Below are positions 1-8,555 of a stretch of 64,000 nt of DNA, in pieces (position 1 is the stretch's first letter; every line of letters begins with the position of its first letter). Both the position numbers and the translations under genes were made by a program. Below the pieces are notes generated by a model. That model was not told where the DNA came from and searched no databases. It was given only the letters and a program-made list of their open reading frames with translations. Origin of the DNA: Tritonibacter horizontis (GTDB lineage: Bacteria > Pseudomonadota > Alphaproteobacteria > Rhodobacterales > Rhodobacteraceae); contig NZ_LPUY01000041.1 in assembly GCF_001518015.1 (NCBI RefSeq), positions 1 through 64,000 of the forward strand, written 5' to 3'.

Positions 1-81
1 GCCACGGGGCAGGCAGGGGGCGGGCAGGCAGGCGCTGCCTCGGCGCAACTGGCCCAATTCCGCCGAAGCGGCGCGCGGTGA
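1..81 (+). CDS. possible C-terminal end of an upstream gene (partial)
   Basis: Frame 1 is open from the window edge to a TGA at 79-81 and would encode an Ala/Gly/Gln-rich tail ending in FRRSGAR. The codon third positions are GC-rich as in the neighbouring genes. Only 26 codons are visible, so no family can be named. This may simply be an open stretch in GC-rich DNA. Confidence 0.25.
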   Translation, partial: ATGQAGGGQAGAASAQLAQFRRSGAR

Positions 82-129
82 TCGCACCGTTTTAAAGTCT
101 GCATTTTCAGACCCTTACCGAAAATCAGC

Positions 130-150
130 GCCCGGCCAACGGCGCCGGGC
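130..150 (+). terminator. GC hairpin downstream of the partial frame
   Basis: GCCCGGC at 130-136 pairs perfectly with GCCGGGC at 144-150 around a 7-nt loop. No clear T-run follows, so it is only a weak candidate terminator for whatever ends at 81. Confidence 0.35.
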
Positions 151-252
151 GGTCGCGGCACCCTTTGCGTGAAACGCGTGCAAATCAGGATCTTGCTTTT
201 TTCGCGCGCCGAGGGCTCAACTGGGGGGAACCGTCGCACCAAGGGAGGGGAA

Positions 253-1122
253 ATGCGAAACCGTTTAGCGGGGTTACTGTTCCTCATCGCCACATCCGGC
301 GCCGCGCAAGAGGTGGTGGAGCATGTCGAGACCGCGCATGGCAGGGCGGGGCACGCCTGTTTCGTCCGGGCCGAGACCGACGCGGGCACCGGGGTCACCT
401 TTCAGCTTTCTGATTACACCTCCACCTGGCAGCTCAGGGTCTTTGTGTCGAACCGCGCCGAGTATTACCGCAGCTTTGCGGCGGCGGGGCAGATCGACCG
501 CGACAGGTTCCGGCGCGCCCATGACCGATATGAAATCGGCGCGGCGTCGATTGCCGTTCAGGACGTGTTCTTTCCCTTTACCAGCCTGGACGAGATTTCG
601 GACAGCTCCCGGGCCGCGCTTGAGGTCTCTGGCTTTCAGAACGTTGCCGAGGTGCTGATGCGGATGTCGGGCGACCGCATCGTGGCACCGGGTCTGCTGG
701 ACGTGACCGGGCTGGCGCCAGTGTTCAAAGCGGTGCGCAGCTGCGGCGTCGAGGCGATGGGGCTCAAGTTCGGCACCAGGATCGCGGTCCGGATCCGGGC
801 CGACTACCGGATGAAGTTCGATGCGTTGCACACGGAGGTTGTCGAACATCTGAGCACGGCAGAAAACTGCGGCCGCCGGGCGCCGCCCTGGCTGACCCTG
901 GCCGAGCTGGAACAGCGCGCGGCCAAGGCGTTCTTTCCGGGTTTGCTGTCTTTTGCCAAGCGCGCCTCCTATGCCCGCGATCTGGAATACTCCCGCAGGC
1001 TCGGCACGCTCAGGGGCGTGTCCGGCGCGATCAAGGGCAATTGCTTGGTCCCCGGAACCCTGGCGCATTCCCGTCTGGAGACGATGCAGATGATGGTGCG
1101 CGCCGCCGAGGAGCTGAACTAG
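253..1122 (+). CDS. hypothetical secreted protein
   Basis: Encodes a 289-aa protein I do not recognise. The ATG at 253 is chosen because a GGAGGGGAA ribosome-binding site lies just upstream and the translation begins with a typical signal peptide (MRNRLAGLLFLIATSGAAQ, cleavage probably after GAA). The predicted mature protein keeps four cysteines, which could form two disulfides in the periplasm. No catalytic motif is apparent. It is followed by a long non-coding stretch and is not obviously part of the division operon. The open frame can be extended upstream to 169, but those residues are Arg-rich and precede the ribosome-binding site. Confidence 0.7.
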   Translation: MRNRLAGLLFLIATSGAAQEVVEHVETAHGRAGHACFVRAETDAGTGVTFQLSDYTSTWQLRVFVSNRAEYYRSFAAAGQIDRDRFRRAHDRYEIGAASIAVQDVFFPFTSLDEISDSSRAALEVSGFQNVAEVLMRMSGDRIVAPGLLDVTGLAPVFKAVRSCGVEAMGLKFGTRIAVRIRADYRMKFDALHTEVVEHLSTAENCGRRAPPWLTLAELEQRAAKAFFPGLLSFAKRASYARDLEYSRRLGTLRGVSGAIKGNCLVPGTLAHSRLETMQMMVRAAEELN

Positions 1123-1677
1123 GCACCACAGGCCTTCTGGCCACCTGCGTCTCCGGCCGCCCTGGTTGGCCGACCCGGACGTTGGTCGCACTGGGGCCGT
1201 CCCCCCATGTCGTCGCGACCCGCAGGTGGCGGCCAACCCAGCCATTCCAGCTGTCCCAGCCATCCGGTGCCGCCGGACAGGGGGCGAAACCGTCCACGCA
1301 CCCTGGGGCGCGCGCGGGGAGTCGCTGGGGCTGGCGGCCCACTTCGAATCAACCGGGGCCCATGAGCCGCCGCAACGCGCCCCCCGTCCCACGTCCGCCC
1401 AAAATCGCGCGGCTGTCGGGACGCTTCTGGAGCCTTGTTGCAGCACCACCGGGCGGCAATTCCAGAACGTATCGTAAACATGCGTCCGGAGTGGTTTTGA
1501 AATGGGTCACAGCTGGGAAATCATGGGACGGAAAAATTCTTCAGCTCTGTGAGCTAGGTTTAGTGCCTTGCCCTATTTTTGCCTCAATATGTGGAAAAAA
1601 TGTTTGAAAAATCGCTTGCGAAATTTGAATGTGTATCGGTAGTGGCCGATTCTTTTGATTCCATCTGCAGAAATGGG
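1123..1677. other. non-coding stretch upstream of the mraZ promoter
   Basis: I see no convincing gene here; the open frames on both strands have no ribosome-binding site and read as Pro/Arg-rich shadow. The first part is very GC-rich and contains a 9-bp inverted repeat (1141-1149 with 1221-1229). From about 1500 the sequence becomes AT-richer. Two GATTC (GANTC) sites lie at 1648-1652 and 1657-1661, just before the mraZ promoter. Confidence 0.6.
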
Positions 1678-1707
1678 TTGCTGTCCCGTGCTTTCCCGTA
1701 GTATCCC
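1678..1707 (+). promoter_or_regulatory. candidate promoter of the mraZ/dcw leader
   Basis: TTGCTG (1678-1683) and TATCCC (1702-1707) are separated by 18 bp and resemble a sigma-70 promoter with a degenerate -10. Transcription would start near 1714. That fits a leader RNA of about 207 nt ending at the terminator at 1881-1920, and an mraZ 5' leader of about 278 nt. Confidence 0.5.
1684..1707 (-). promoter_or_regulatory. candidate MraZ operator (three 10-bp-spaced boxes)
   Basis: TCCC occurs at 1684-1687, 1694-1697 and 1704-1707, exactly 10 bp apart; on the minus strand this reads as three GGGA boxes. In E. coli MraZ binds three TGGG-type 5-nt repeats separated by 5 nt, giving the same period. 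The boxes lie between the proposed -35 and -10 elements, where bound MraZ would block the promoter of its own operon. The match to the E. coli site is inference. Confidence 0.5.
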
Positions 1708-1713
1708 TTTGTC

Positions 1714-1920
1714 ATCGGATGAAGTTGAAGAGCAACGGGGCAACAAACGACCCCAACCTTACAAAACGGCAGGTTCATACAGGCCTTCGGTTTCATCACG
1801 CAAGAGATCCGGCGCGCGAGCGAGCAGACATCCCCCCAGGTGGCGCGCGCAGTCGGACACCCCGCAGAGCGGGTCAAGGTGGCGGGTTGATCAGTGGCAG
1901 CGGATCAGCCCGCCCCTTTT
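1714..1920 (+). ncRNA. UpsM-like sRNA from the mraZ 5' leader (predicted)
   Basis: Rhodobacter sphaeroides makes an abundant sRNA called UpsM, about 206 nt long, from the 5' leader of mraZ by premature termination. The layout here is the same: a promoter near 1678-1707, no credible reading frame, and a Rho-independent terminator ending at 1920, 71 nt before the mraZ start. The start point is estimated from the promoter, not proven. Read-through would feed mraZ and the downstream dcw genes, so this leader may set the expression level of the cluster. Confidence 0.55.
1881..1920 (+). terminator. Rho-independent terminator in the mraZ leader
   Basis: The 12-bp stem 1881-1892 / 1903-1914 has a single G-T wobble, a 10-nt loop, and is followed by CC and TTTT. 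It sits before mraZ on the coding strand and so acts as an attenuator or sRNA 3' end rather than a normal gene-end terminator. Confidence 0.7.
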
Positions 1921-1991
1921 AGTTTTCAGCCCCGGAAACGTCGGGCGCCGACGACCGCGCGGGGCGCGGGGTGCGGGAAAGGGACGGCAGA

Positions 1992-2495
1992 GTGGCCCAA
2001 GGGTTCAGAGGCGAAAGCCATCACAAGGTGGACAGCAAGGGGCGGGTGTCTATCCCGGCCTCTTTCCGCCGTGTGCTGGAAGCCGCGGACCCGAACTGGC
2101 AGCCCGGCGGCAATCCCGAGCTGGTGATCGTCTATGGCGACAAGCGCCGTAAGCATCTTGAATGTTTCACCATGGAAGCCATCGCCGAGGTCGACGCCAA
2201 GATCGCCGCCTTGCCGCGCGGGTCCAAGCCGCGCAAGATCCTCGAACGGATGTTCAGCGGGCAATCCTTGCTGACTTCGGTGGACGAGACAGGCCGCCTT
2301 GTGCTGCCTGCAAAATTGCGGCAAAAGATCGAGCTCGACAACGAAGCCTTCTTTATTGCATCGGGCGACACCTTCCAGATCTGGAAACCCGAGACCTATG
2401 ATGAGGTCGAGATGGCCGAAGCCGAGGCGTTGCTGGACGAATTCCCGGACGACTTCGATGCCATGGAACTCCTAGACGGCGCCGGAGGCCTATAA
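1992..2495 (+). CDS. mraZ: division/cell wall cluster transcriptional regulator MraZ
   Basis: Encodes a 167-aa MraZ protein. Two SpoVT/AbrB-like half-domains are visible, each with the family signature: DSKGRVSIP at residues 14-22 and DETGRLVLP at 98-106. MraZ is a DNA-binding repressor of its own operon in E. coli. The GTG at 1992 gives the usual N-terminus (VAQGFRGESHHKVD); a longer form from 1971 would add an Arg-rich stretch. The acidic C-terminal tail (EFPDDFDAMELLDGAGG) is longer than in E. coli. It is the first gene of the dcw operon, and rsmH follows directly after its stop codon. A candidate MraZ operator lies 285-308 bp upstream. Confidence 0.95.
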   Translation: MAQGFRGESHHKVDSKGRVSIPASFRRVLEAADPNWQPGGNPELVIVYGDKRRKHLECFTMEAIAEVDAKIAALPRGSKPRKILERMFSGQSLLTSVDETGRLVLPAKLRQKIELDNEAFFIASGDTFQIWKPETYDEVEMAEAEALLDEFPDDFDAMELLDGAGGL

Positions 2496-3488
2496 GTGAT
2501 GACGGACCGCACCCCCGCTCCGACCGGTCCCCATATCCCCGTTCTGCTGACCCCGCTCTTGGCGGCAGTGGCGCCGGTGACGGGGCGGTGGCTGGATGGC
2601 ACATTTGGCGCCGGTGGCTACACCAAGGGCCTGCTGGCGGCAGGCGCGGATCAGGTCATCGGTGTGGATCGCGACCCGCTGGCGTTCGAGCTGGCACAGC
2701 CCTGGGCGGCAGAATATGGCGACCGGCTGGTGTTGCAGCAGGGCGTGTTCTCGCGCATGGATGAATACGCCAGCGATCTCGACGGGGTGGTGCTGGACCT
2801 TGGCGTCTCCTCGATGCAGCTTGATCTGGCCGAACGCGGCTTTTCCTTTATGAAAGACGGCCCGCTGGATATGCGGATGAGCCAGGAGGGCCCCTCGGCA
2901 GCGGATCTTGTGGCGACGCTGACGGATGTCCAGATTGCTGATATCCTTTATCATTTTGGTGAAGAACGCGCCAGCCGCCGGATCGCCAAGGCCATCGTGG
3001 CGGCCCGCGCAGAGGCACCGATCACCACCACGCTGCAGCTTACCCAGATCATCGAAAGCTGCCTGCCACGGCCCAAGCCGGGCCAATCCCATCCTGCCAC
3101 CCGCAGCTTTCAGGCGCTGCGCATCGCGGTGAATGGCGAATACGAAGAGCTGATGGGCGGCTTGCTGGCCGCTGAACGGGCGCTGAAGCCCGGTGGCCTG
3201 CTGGCGGTGGTGACCTTTCATTCGGTCGAGGACCGGATGGTCAAACGCTTCTTCCAGCATCGCGCCAACAAGACCGGCAATGCCAACCGCTATGCCCCGG
3301 CGCTGGAAGAACAGCCCGCCCAGTTCGAGCTGGTCACCCGCAAGGCCGTTGGCCCGGATGACACCGAACTGGCCCGCAACCCACGCTCCCGTTCGGCGCT
3401 GTTGCGGGTCGGTCGGCGCACCGAGGCCGCCCCGGCCGAGATCACCGCCCGCGAGCTGAGCATGCCGCAGTTGAAAGAGACACGTTGA
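2496..3488 (+). CDS. rsmH: 16S rRNA (cytosine(1402)-N(4))-methyltransferase RsmH
   Basis: Encodes 330 aa. RsmH (MraW) methylates N4 of C1402 in 16S rRNA using S-adenosylmethionine. The family N-terminus [10 protein letters not shown], the SAM-binding motif [10 protein letters not shown] near residues 33-42, [10 protein letters not shown], and the C-terminal [10 protein letters not shown] are present. The start is GTG at 2496 or ATG at 2499; GGAGG at 2484-2488 suits both. The start abuts the mraZ stop, and the stop overlaps the ftsL start (TGATG), so translation is probably coupled. Confidence 0.96.
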   Translation: MMTDRTPAPTGPHIPVLLTPLLAAVAPVTGRWLDGTFGAGGYTKGLLAAGADQVIGVDRDPLAFELAQPWAAEYGDRLVLQQGVFSRMDEYASDLDGVVLDLGVSSMQLDLAERGFSFMKDGPLDMRMSQEGPSAADLVATLTDVQIADILYHFGEERASRRIAKAIVAARAEAPITTTLQLTQIIESCLPRPKPGQSHPATRSFQALRIAVNGEYEELMGGLLAAERALKPGGLLAVVTFHSVEDRMVKRFFQHRANKTGNANRYAPALEEQPAQFELVTRKAVGPDDTELARNPRSRSALLRVGRRTEAAPAEITARELSMPQLKETR

Positions 3489-3835
3489 TGAAGACGCTGG
3501 TCTATATTTTCACAATCCTGGCGGTGTTTGGTCTGGCCTTCTGGGCCTACCGTGAAAACTACGCCACCCAGCAGGTGCTGAAAGAAACCCGCGTGATGCG
3601 CAGCGACATTGCCTCCGCGCAGGTGCGGCTCAGCGTGTTGCGGGCGGAATGGGCCTATCTGAACCGGCCCGACCGGTTGCGGGCGCTGGCTGAAATCAAT
3701 TTCGAACGGCTCGGCCTGTTGCCGCTGCGCCCTGACCAGTTTGGTCGCGTGGACGAAGTGTCCTATCCGCGGTCCGGTCTGGTGATCGAAGAGGGCGTCG
3801 AGGTTTCGGCCTATGGCCAGGAGGAGGACCAATGA
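3488..3835 (+). CDS. ftsL: cell division protein FtsL
   Basis: Encodes a 115-aa bitopic protein. A single membrane segment covers about residues 3-21 (TLVYIFTILAVFGLAFWAY), followed by a short periplasmic region expected to form a coiled coil with FtsB/DivIC-type partners. The RPDRLRALAEINF segment is typical of alphaproteobacterial FtsL. The ATG at 3488 overlaps the rsmH stop; the frame extends 3 nt to a TTG but ATG is preferred. The last codons overlap the ftsI start (ATGA) and carry its GGAGGAGG ribosome-binding site. Position between rsmH and ftsI supports the call. Confidence 0.9.
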   Translation: MKTLVYIFTILAVFGLAFWAYRENYATQQVLKETRVMRSDIASAQVRLSVLRAEWAYLNRPDRLRALAEINFERLGLLPLRPDQFGRVDEVSYPRSGLVIEEGVEVSAYGQEEDQ

Positions 3836-5616
3836 TCCGCACCCCACTGCGTCCGCTGGCCCGTGTCCTGCCCGCCCGCGCGCGCGGCGAAAATCCCGAC
3901 CTGATCGAACGCGAAAACATCGCCCATCGCCACCGCGACATGGAAGCCCGCGCCCGCGTCCGCGCCGAGGGACGGCTGTTGGTGCTGGCGGCGTTTTTTG
4001 TCTGCGCCTATCTCGCGGTTGGTGGCCGTATGGCCTTTATGGCGACCTCGGAAGCCTCTGAGCCGGTGGCGGCCATCGGCGGCAGCGCCATCGCCAATCA
4101 GCGGGCCGATATCGTCGACCGGGCCGGGCGTATTCTGGCGACCAATTTCGAAACCCATTCGCTTTATGCGCAGCCGCCGCAGATGGTCGACCCGGTTTCC
4201 GCGGCCGACAAACTGGTGGCGATCTTCCCGGATCTGGACCGGGAAAAGCTGCTGGAAAACTTCACCGGCAAGCGTAAGTTTCTGTGGATAAAGAGAAAAA
4301 TCAGCCCGGAGCAGATGCAGGCCGTGCATGACATCGGCGATCCGGGCCTGATGTTCGGCCCGCGTGAAATGCGGCTTTATCCCAACGGTCGGCTGGCGTC
4401 CCATGTGCTCGGCGGTGCCTCCTTTGGCAAAGAGGGGGTCAATGCGGCCGAGGTGATCGGGGTTGCCGGCGTCGAAAAGCAATTTGACGAGCTGCTGCGC
4501 GATCCGGCCAATGCGGGCAAGCCACTGACGCTGAGCCTTGATCTGTCGATCCAGGACGCCACCGAAGAGCTGCTCTATGGCGGCATGAAACTGATGAACG
4601 CCAAGGGCGCGACCTCCATCCTGATGGATGTGCACACGGGCGAGGTGATCTCGGTCGCGAGCCTGCCGGATTTTGATCCCAACGAACGGCCCCGGCCGCC
4701 GACCTCCGGGTTTGATCCGTCGCAAAGCCCGCTGTTCAACCGCTCGGTGCAGGGCGTGTATGAACTGGGCTCCACCTTCAAGATCTTTGCCGCCGCCCAG
4801 GCGATGGAACTGGGTCTGGTGAACCCGGACAGCATCATCGACATTCGTGGCCCGCTGCGCTGGGGAAAATTCACCATCCGGGATTTCCACAACTACGGCA
4901 AGGAGTTGTCGGTGGCCAAGATCATCGAGAAATCCTCCAACATCGGCACGGCTCGGCTGGCGCAACAGATCGGCGCCGAGCGTCAGCGCGCCTTCCTCGA
5001 CGACCTCGGGATGTTGAAAGCGACACCGTTCGAGATCGTCGAAGCCTCCGGCGGGCAGCCGCTTCTGCCCAAGAACTGGTCGGAGCTTTCGGCGATGACG
5101 ATTTCCTACGGTCACGGGATTTCCACCACGCCGATGCATCTTGCGGCGGGCTATGCCGCGATTGCCAATGGCGGTCACTATGTGGCCCCGACCATCCTCA
5201 AACAGAACGGCCCGCAGCTGGGCCCGCGGGTGATGCGGCGCGAGGTGGCGGATGCCTCTCTTGCGATGCTGCGGGCCGTGGTCAGCGAGGGCACCGCCTC
5301 CTTTGCCGAGGTCAAGGGCTACGAGGTGGGCGGCAAGACCGGCACCGCCGACAAGCCCAAGCCGCGTGGCGGGTATTACGAGGACAAGGTGATCGCGACC
5401 TTTGCTTCGGTGTTTCCGGTCAGCGATCCGAAATATGTGCTGGTGGTGACCCTGGACGAGCCGGAAATCGTGGCCCATAACGAAGCGCGCCGGACCGCGG
5501 GCTGGACGGCGGCCCCCGTCGCTGCCGAAATGATCGCCCGGCTGGCGCCGCTGCTGGGGCTCAGACCACAGATTGAACCCACACGCATCTCTAGTGTAAC
5601 CCTCACCTCAAACTAA
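3832..5616 (+). CDS. ftsI: septal peptidoglycan transpeptidase FtsI (PBP3)
   Basis: Encodes 594 aa, the usual size for class B PBP3. A cytoplasmic N-terminus of about 45 residues precedes one membrane segment (near residues 46-66), a PBP dimerisation domain and a transpeptidase domain. Catalytic motifs are complete: STFK at 314-317, SSN at 368-370 and KTG at 502-504. It crosslinks septal peptidoglycan together with FtsW, whose gene lies downstream. The start ATG overlaps the ftsL stop and has a strong GGAGGAGG site. murE begins 14 nt after the stop. Confidence 0.96.
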   Translation: MIRTPLRPLARVLPARARGENPDLIERENIAHRHRDMEARARVRAEGRLLVLAAFFVCAYLAVGGRMAFMATSEASEPVAAIGGSAIANQRADIVDRAGRILATNFETHSLYAQPPQMVDPVSAADKLVAIFPDLDREKLLENFTGKRKFLWIKRKISPEQMQAVHDIGDPGLMFGPREMRLYPNGRLASHVLGGASFGKEGVNAAEVIGVAGVEKQFDELLRDPANAGKPLTLSLDLSIQDATEELLYGGMKLMNAKGATSILMDVHTGEVISVASLPDFDPNERPRPPTSGFDPSQSPLFNRSVQGVYELGSTFKIFAAAQAMELGLVNPDSIIDIRGPLRWGKFTIRDFHNYGKELSVAKIIEKSSNIGTARLAQQIGAERQRAFLDDLGMLKATPFEIVEASGGQPLLPKNWSELSAMTISYGHGISTTPMHLAAGYAAIANGGHYVAPTILKQNGPQLGPRVMRREVADASLAMLRAVVSEGTASFAEVKGYEVGGKTGTADKPKPRGGYYEDKVIATFASVFPVSDPKYVLVVTLDEPEIVAHNEARRTAGWTAAPVAAEMIARLAPLLGLRPQIEPTRISSVTLTSN

Positions 5617-5630
5617 GTGGTGGGGACTCC

Positions 5631-7115
5631 ATGACAGACAATCAACCGCTCAAGCTCAGCCAGTTGGGACTGACGGCGCGTGGCGGCGTCGATCCTGTGG
5701 TGCGCGGGCTGGCCGTGGACAGCCGCGAGGCGGGCGAAGGCTTTGTGTTTGCTGCACTTGCGGGATCGCGGGTGCACGGCGCGCGTTTTGTTCCCCAGGT
5801 GCTGGCGCAGGGGGCGGTGGCGGTTCTGACTGATGCCGAGGGGGCCGCAATCGCCGGAGAGGCCATCGCGGCGGCCGGCGCGGCGCTGGTGCTGGCCGAA
5901 GACCCGCGTCAGGCGCTGTCCGGGGCGGCGGCGCTGTGGTTCGGCGGACAACCGCCGGTGATGGCAGCCGTGACCGGCACCAATGGCAAGACCTCTGTCG
6001 CGACCTTCCTGCGGATGATCTGGACCGAACTTGGCCACAGTGCGGTCAACCTCGGCACCACCGGGATCGAGGGCGCCTGGAGCCATCCTCTGGCCCATAC
6101 CACACCGGAGCCGATCACCCTGCATCGCGCGCTGGCCGCCGCCGCCGAGGCAGGCGTCACCCATGCGGCGATGGAGGCCTCGTCGCACGGGCTTGATCAG
6201 CGGCGTCTCGATGGGGTCAATCTGCTGGCGGCGGGGTTCACCAATTTCACCCAGGACCATCTGGATTATCACGAAACTTTCGAGGCCTATTTTGCCGCCA
6301 AGGCCGGGCTGTTCCGCCGCATCCTGTCCGAGGACGGGGTGGCGGTGATCAACCTCTCTGATCCGCGCGGGTCAGAGATGCGCGCGATTGCGGCGGCGCG
6401 CGGCCAGGAGGTGATCACCGTCGGGCGTGGACTTGGCGATCTGAAGCTGCAGGGCGTGCGGGTCGATGCCACCGGACAGGACATCCGTTTTGCCTGGCAC
6501 GACCGGCCGTTTGGCATGCGGCTGAACCTGATCGGCGGGTTCCAGGCCGAAAACGTGCTGGTCGCGGCGGGGTTGGCGATCGCCAGCGGCGAGGTGCCGG
6601 AACAGGTGTTTGAAACGTTGCCGCATCTGACCACGGTGCGGGGCCGGATGCAGCTGGCGGCGACCCGCGACAATGGCGCGACGGTGTTTGTGGACTACGC
6701 CCATACGCCCGATGCGGTTGCCACCGCGATCAAGGCGCTGCGGCCGCATGTGCTTGGCCGGCTGGTGGCCATCGTCGGGGCGGGCGGCGACCGCGATGCC
6801 GGCAAGCGCCCGCTGATGGGGCAGGCCGCCCATGAGGCCGCCGATCTGGTGATCGTGACCGACGACAACCCGCGCAGCGAGGATCCCGACGCGATCCGGG
6901 CCGCCGTGATGGGCGGCGCGCCGGATGCGCTGAACGTCGGCGACCGGGCCGAGGCGATCCTGCGCGGGGTTGATCTGCTGGATCCGGGCGACGCGCTGCT
7001 GATTTGCGGCAAGGGCCATGAAAGCGGGCAGATCGTCGGCTCTGACGTGCTGCCTTTTGACGATGTGGAACAGGCCAGCATGGCCGTCGCCGCGCTGGAC
7101 GGGAGAATGGTATGA
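5631..7115 (+). CDS. murE: UDP-N-acetylmuramoyl-L-alanyl-D-glutamate--2,6-diaminopimelate ligase MurE
   Basis: Encodes 494 aa. MurE adds the third residue to the UDP-MurNAc peptide in the cytoplasm using ATP. The Mur ligase P-loop TGTNGKTS is at about residues 115-122. DNPR at 412-415 is the signature of the meso-diaminopimelate-adding enzymes, so the peptidoglycan should be DAP-type. The central-domain motif MEASSHGLDQRR is present. The stop overlaps the murF start (ATGA at 7112-7115), so the two are translationally coupled. Confidence 0.97.
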   Translation: MTDNQPLKLSQLGLTARGGVDPVVRGLAVDSREAGEGFVFAALAGSRVHGARFVPQVLAQGAVAVLTDAEGAAIAGEAIAAAGAALVLAEDPRQALSGAAALWFGGQPPVMAAVTGTNGKTSVATFLRMIWTELGHSAVNLGTTGIEGAWSHPLAHTTPEPITLHRALAAAAEAGVTHAAMEASSHGLDQRRLDGVNLLAAGFTNFTQDHLDYHETFEAYFAAKAGLFRRILSEDGVAVINLSDPRGSEMRAIAAARGQEVITVGRGLGDLKLQGVRVDATGQDIRFAWHDRPFGMRLNLIGGFQAENVLVAAGLAIASGEVPEQVFETLPHLTTVRGRMQLAATRDNGATVFVDYAHTPDAVATAIKALRPHVLGRLVAIVGAGGDRDAGKRPLMGQAAHEAADLVIVTDDNPRSEDPDAIRAAVMGGAPDALNVGDRAEAILRGVDLLDPGDALLICGKGHESGQIVGSDVLPFDDVEQASMAVAALDGRMV

Positions 7116-8515
7116 GCCGCAATACCCTGTGGACCGCACAAGAGGCCGCCGCCGCCACGGGCGGCCGGGCCATCGGGGACTGGGCCGTGGCGGGGATCTC
7201 TATCGATACCCGCAGCCTGGCAGCGGGTGATCTGTTTGTCGCCCTGAAGGCGGCGCGCGACGGCCATGATTTTGTGGCGCAGGCGCTGGAAAAAGGTGCC
7301 GGCGCCGCTCTGGTCTCACGCATTCCCGACGGGGTTCCGGCGGATGCGCCGCTGCTGATCGTCGAGGATGTGCAGACCGGGCTGGAGGCGCTGGGGCGCG
7401 CGGGGCGGGCCCGCAGTGCCGCCCGTGTGGTGGCGGTCACCGGCTCTGTCGGTAAGACCTCGACCAAGGAAATGCTGGCGGCTATGCTCAGCCCTCAGGG
7501 GCGCACCCATGCTGCCGTCGCCAGTTACAACAACCATTGGGGGGTGCCGCTGACGCTGGCGCGGATGCCAAAGGACACCGAATTCGCGGTGATCGAGATC
7601 GGCATGAACCACCCTGGCGAAATCGCACCGCTGGCGCGGCAGGCGCGGCCGCATGTGGCGATGGTGACCACCGTTGCCGCCGTGCATCTGGAGGCCTTTG
7701 ACGATGTGGCGGGCATTGCCCGCGAAAAGGCCGCGATCCTGGAAGGGCTGGAGCCCGGTGGCGTTGCGGTGCTGAACGGCGATCTGGAGGTCAGCGCGGT
7801 GCTGGCGGAGGTGGCAGCGGCCCGGGGCTGTGATATACGGTGGTTTGGCCGCACGGCGCCGCGATACACCCTGCAATCGGTGTCGCTGCACGACGCGGCG
7901 ACCCGGGCCGACCTGCAGATCGAGGGGCGCGGGATCACCGCCGAGATCCAGTCGCTGGGCGCCCATTTTGCGATGAATGCCATCGGGGCGCTGGCGGCCG
8001 TCACCGCCCTGGGGGCCGATCTGGATCTTGCCCTGTCCGGGCTGGCGCACTGGGCGCCGGTCAAGGGGCGCGGGGCCCGCCTGACGGTGCCGGTGCCGGG
8101 GGGCGGCGAGGTCACGGTGCTGGACGATGCCTATAACGCCAATCCGACCTCGGTTGCCGCTGCCCTTGCGGTGCTGGCGGCGACGCCGGGCAGCGGGCGG
8201 CGCATTGCCTGTCTGGGCGACATGGGAGAACTGGGCCCGGAGGCCCTGGCGCTGCATGCCGGGCTGGCGGAGTTGCCTGCGATGGCAGCACTTGACCGGG
8301 TCTATTGCGTCGGCCCGATGATGGGCGCGCTGCATGAGGCCCTGCCAGAGACCCGGCGCGGCGGCTGTGTCGCCACCAGCGCCGAGGCGGCCCAGGTGCT
8401 GACCCGGGACCTGCGCGCCGGAGACATCGTGCTGGCCAAGGGCTCGCTTTATATGCAGATGGCGCGCGTGGTTGACGCGATCCGGGAAATCGGTCAAGGC
8501 AGCGCATCTTCATGA
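7112..8515 (+). CDS. murF: UDP-N-acetylmuramoyl-tripeptide--D-alanyl-D-alanine ligase MurF
   Basis: Encodes 467 aa. MurF adds D-Ala-D-Ala to complete the UDP-MurNAc pentapeptide. The P-loop reads [13 protein letters not shown] (Lys near residue 115). The motifs [23 protein letters not shown] and [10 protein letters not shown] are characteristic of MurF. It starts within the murE stop codon overlap and is followed after 40 nt by mraY. Confidence 0.97.
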   Translation: MSRNTLWTAQEAAAATGGRAIGDWAVAGISIDTRSLAAGDLFVALKAARDGHDFVAQALEKGAGAALVSRIPDGVPADAPLLIVEDVQTGLEALGRAGRARSAARVVAVTGSVGKTSTKEMLAAMLSPQGRTHAAVASYNNHWGVPLTLARMPKDTEFAVIEIGMNHPGEIAPLARQARPHVAMVTTVAAVHLEAFDDVAGIAREKAAILEGLEPGGVAVLNGDLEVSAVLAEVAAARGCDIRWFGRTAPRYTLQSVSLHDAATRADLQIEGRGITAEIQSLGAHFAMNAIGALAAVTALGADLDLALSGLAHWAPVKGRGARLTVPVPGGGEVTVLDDAYNANPTSVAAALAVLAATPGSGRRIACLGDMGELGPEALALHAGLAELPAMAALDRVYCVGPMMGALHEALPETRRGGCVATSAEAAQVLTRDLRAGDIVLAKGSLYMQMARVVDAIREIGQGSASS

Positions 8516-8555
8516 CTCATATCTTCAGACTACTCAGGACAGGAACCGCGCTGGC

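Noticed and set aside
1041-1607. 188-codon plus frame running out of the secreted protein gene
   Set aside because: It overlaps the end of the supported gene in another frame and is Pro/Arg/Gly-rich with no start signal.
3811-5478. 555-codon minus-strand frame opposite ftsI
   Set aside because: ftsI has all three PBP motifs in the plus frame; the antisense product is His/Arg-rich with no recognisable domain.
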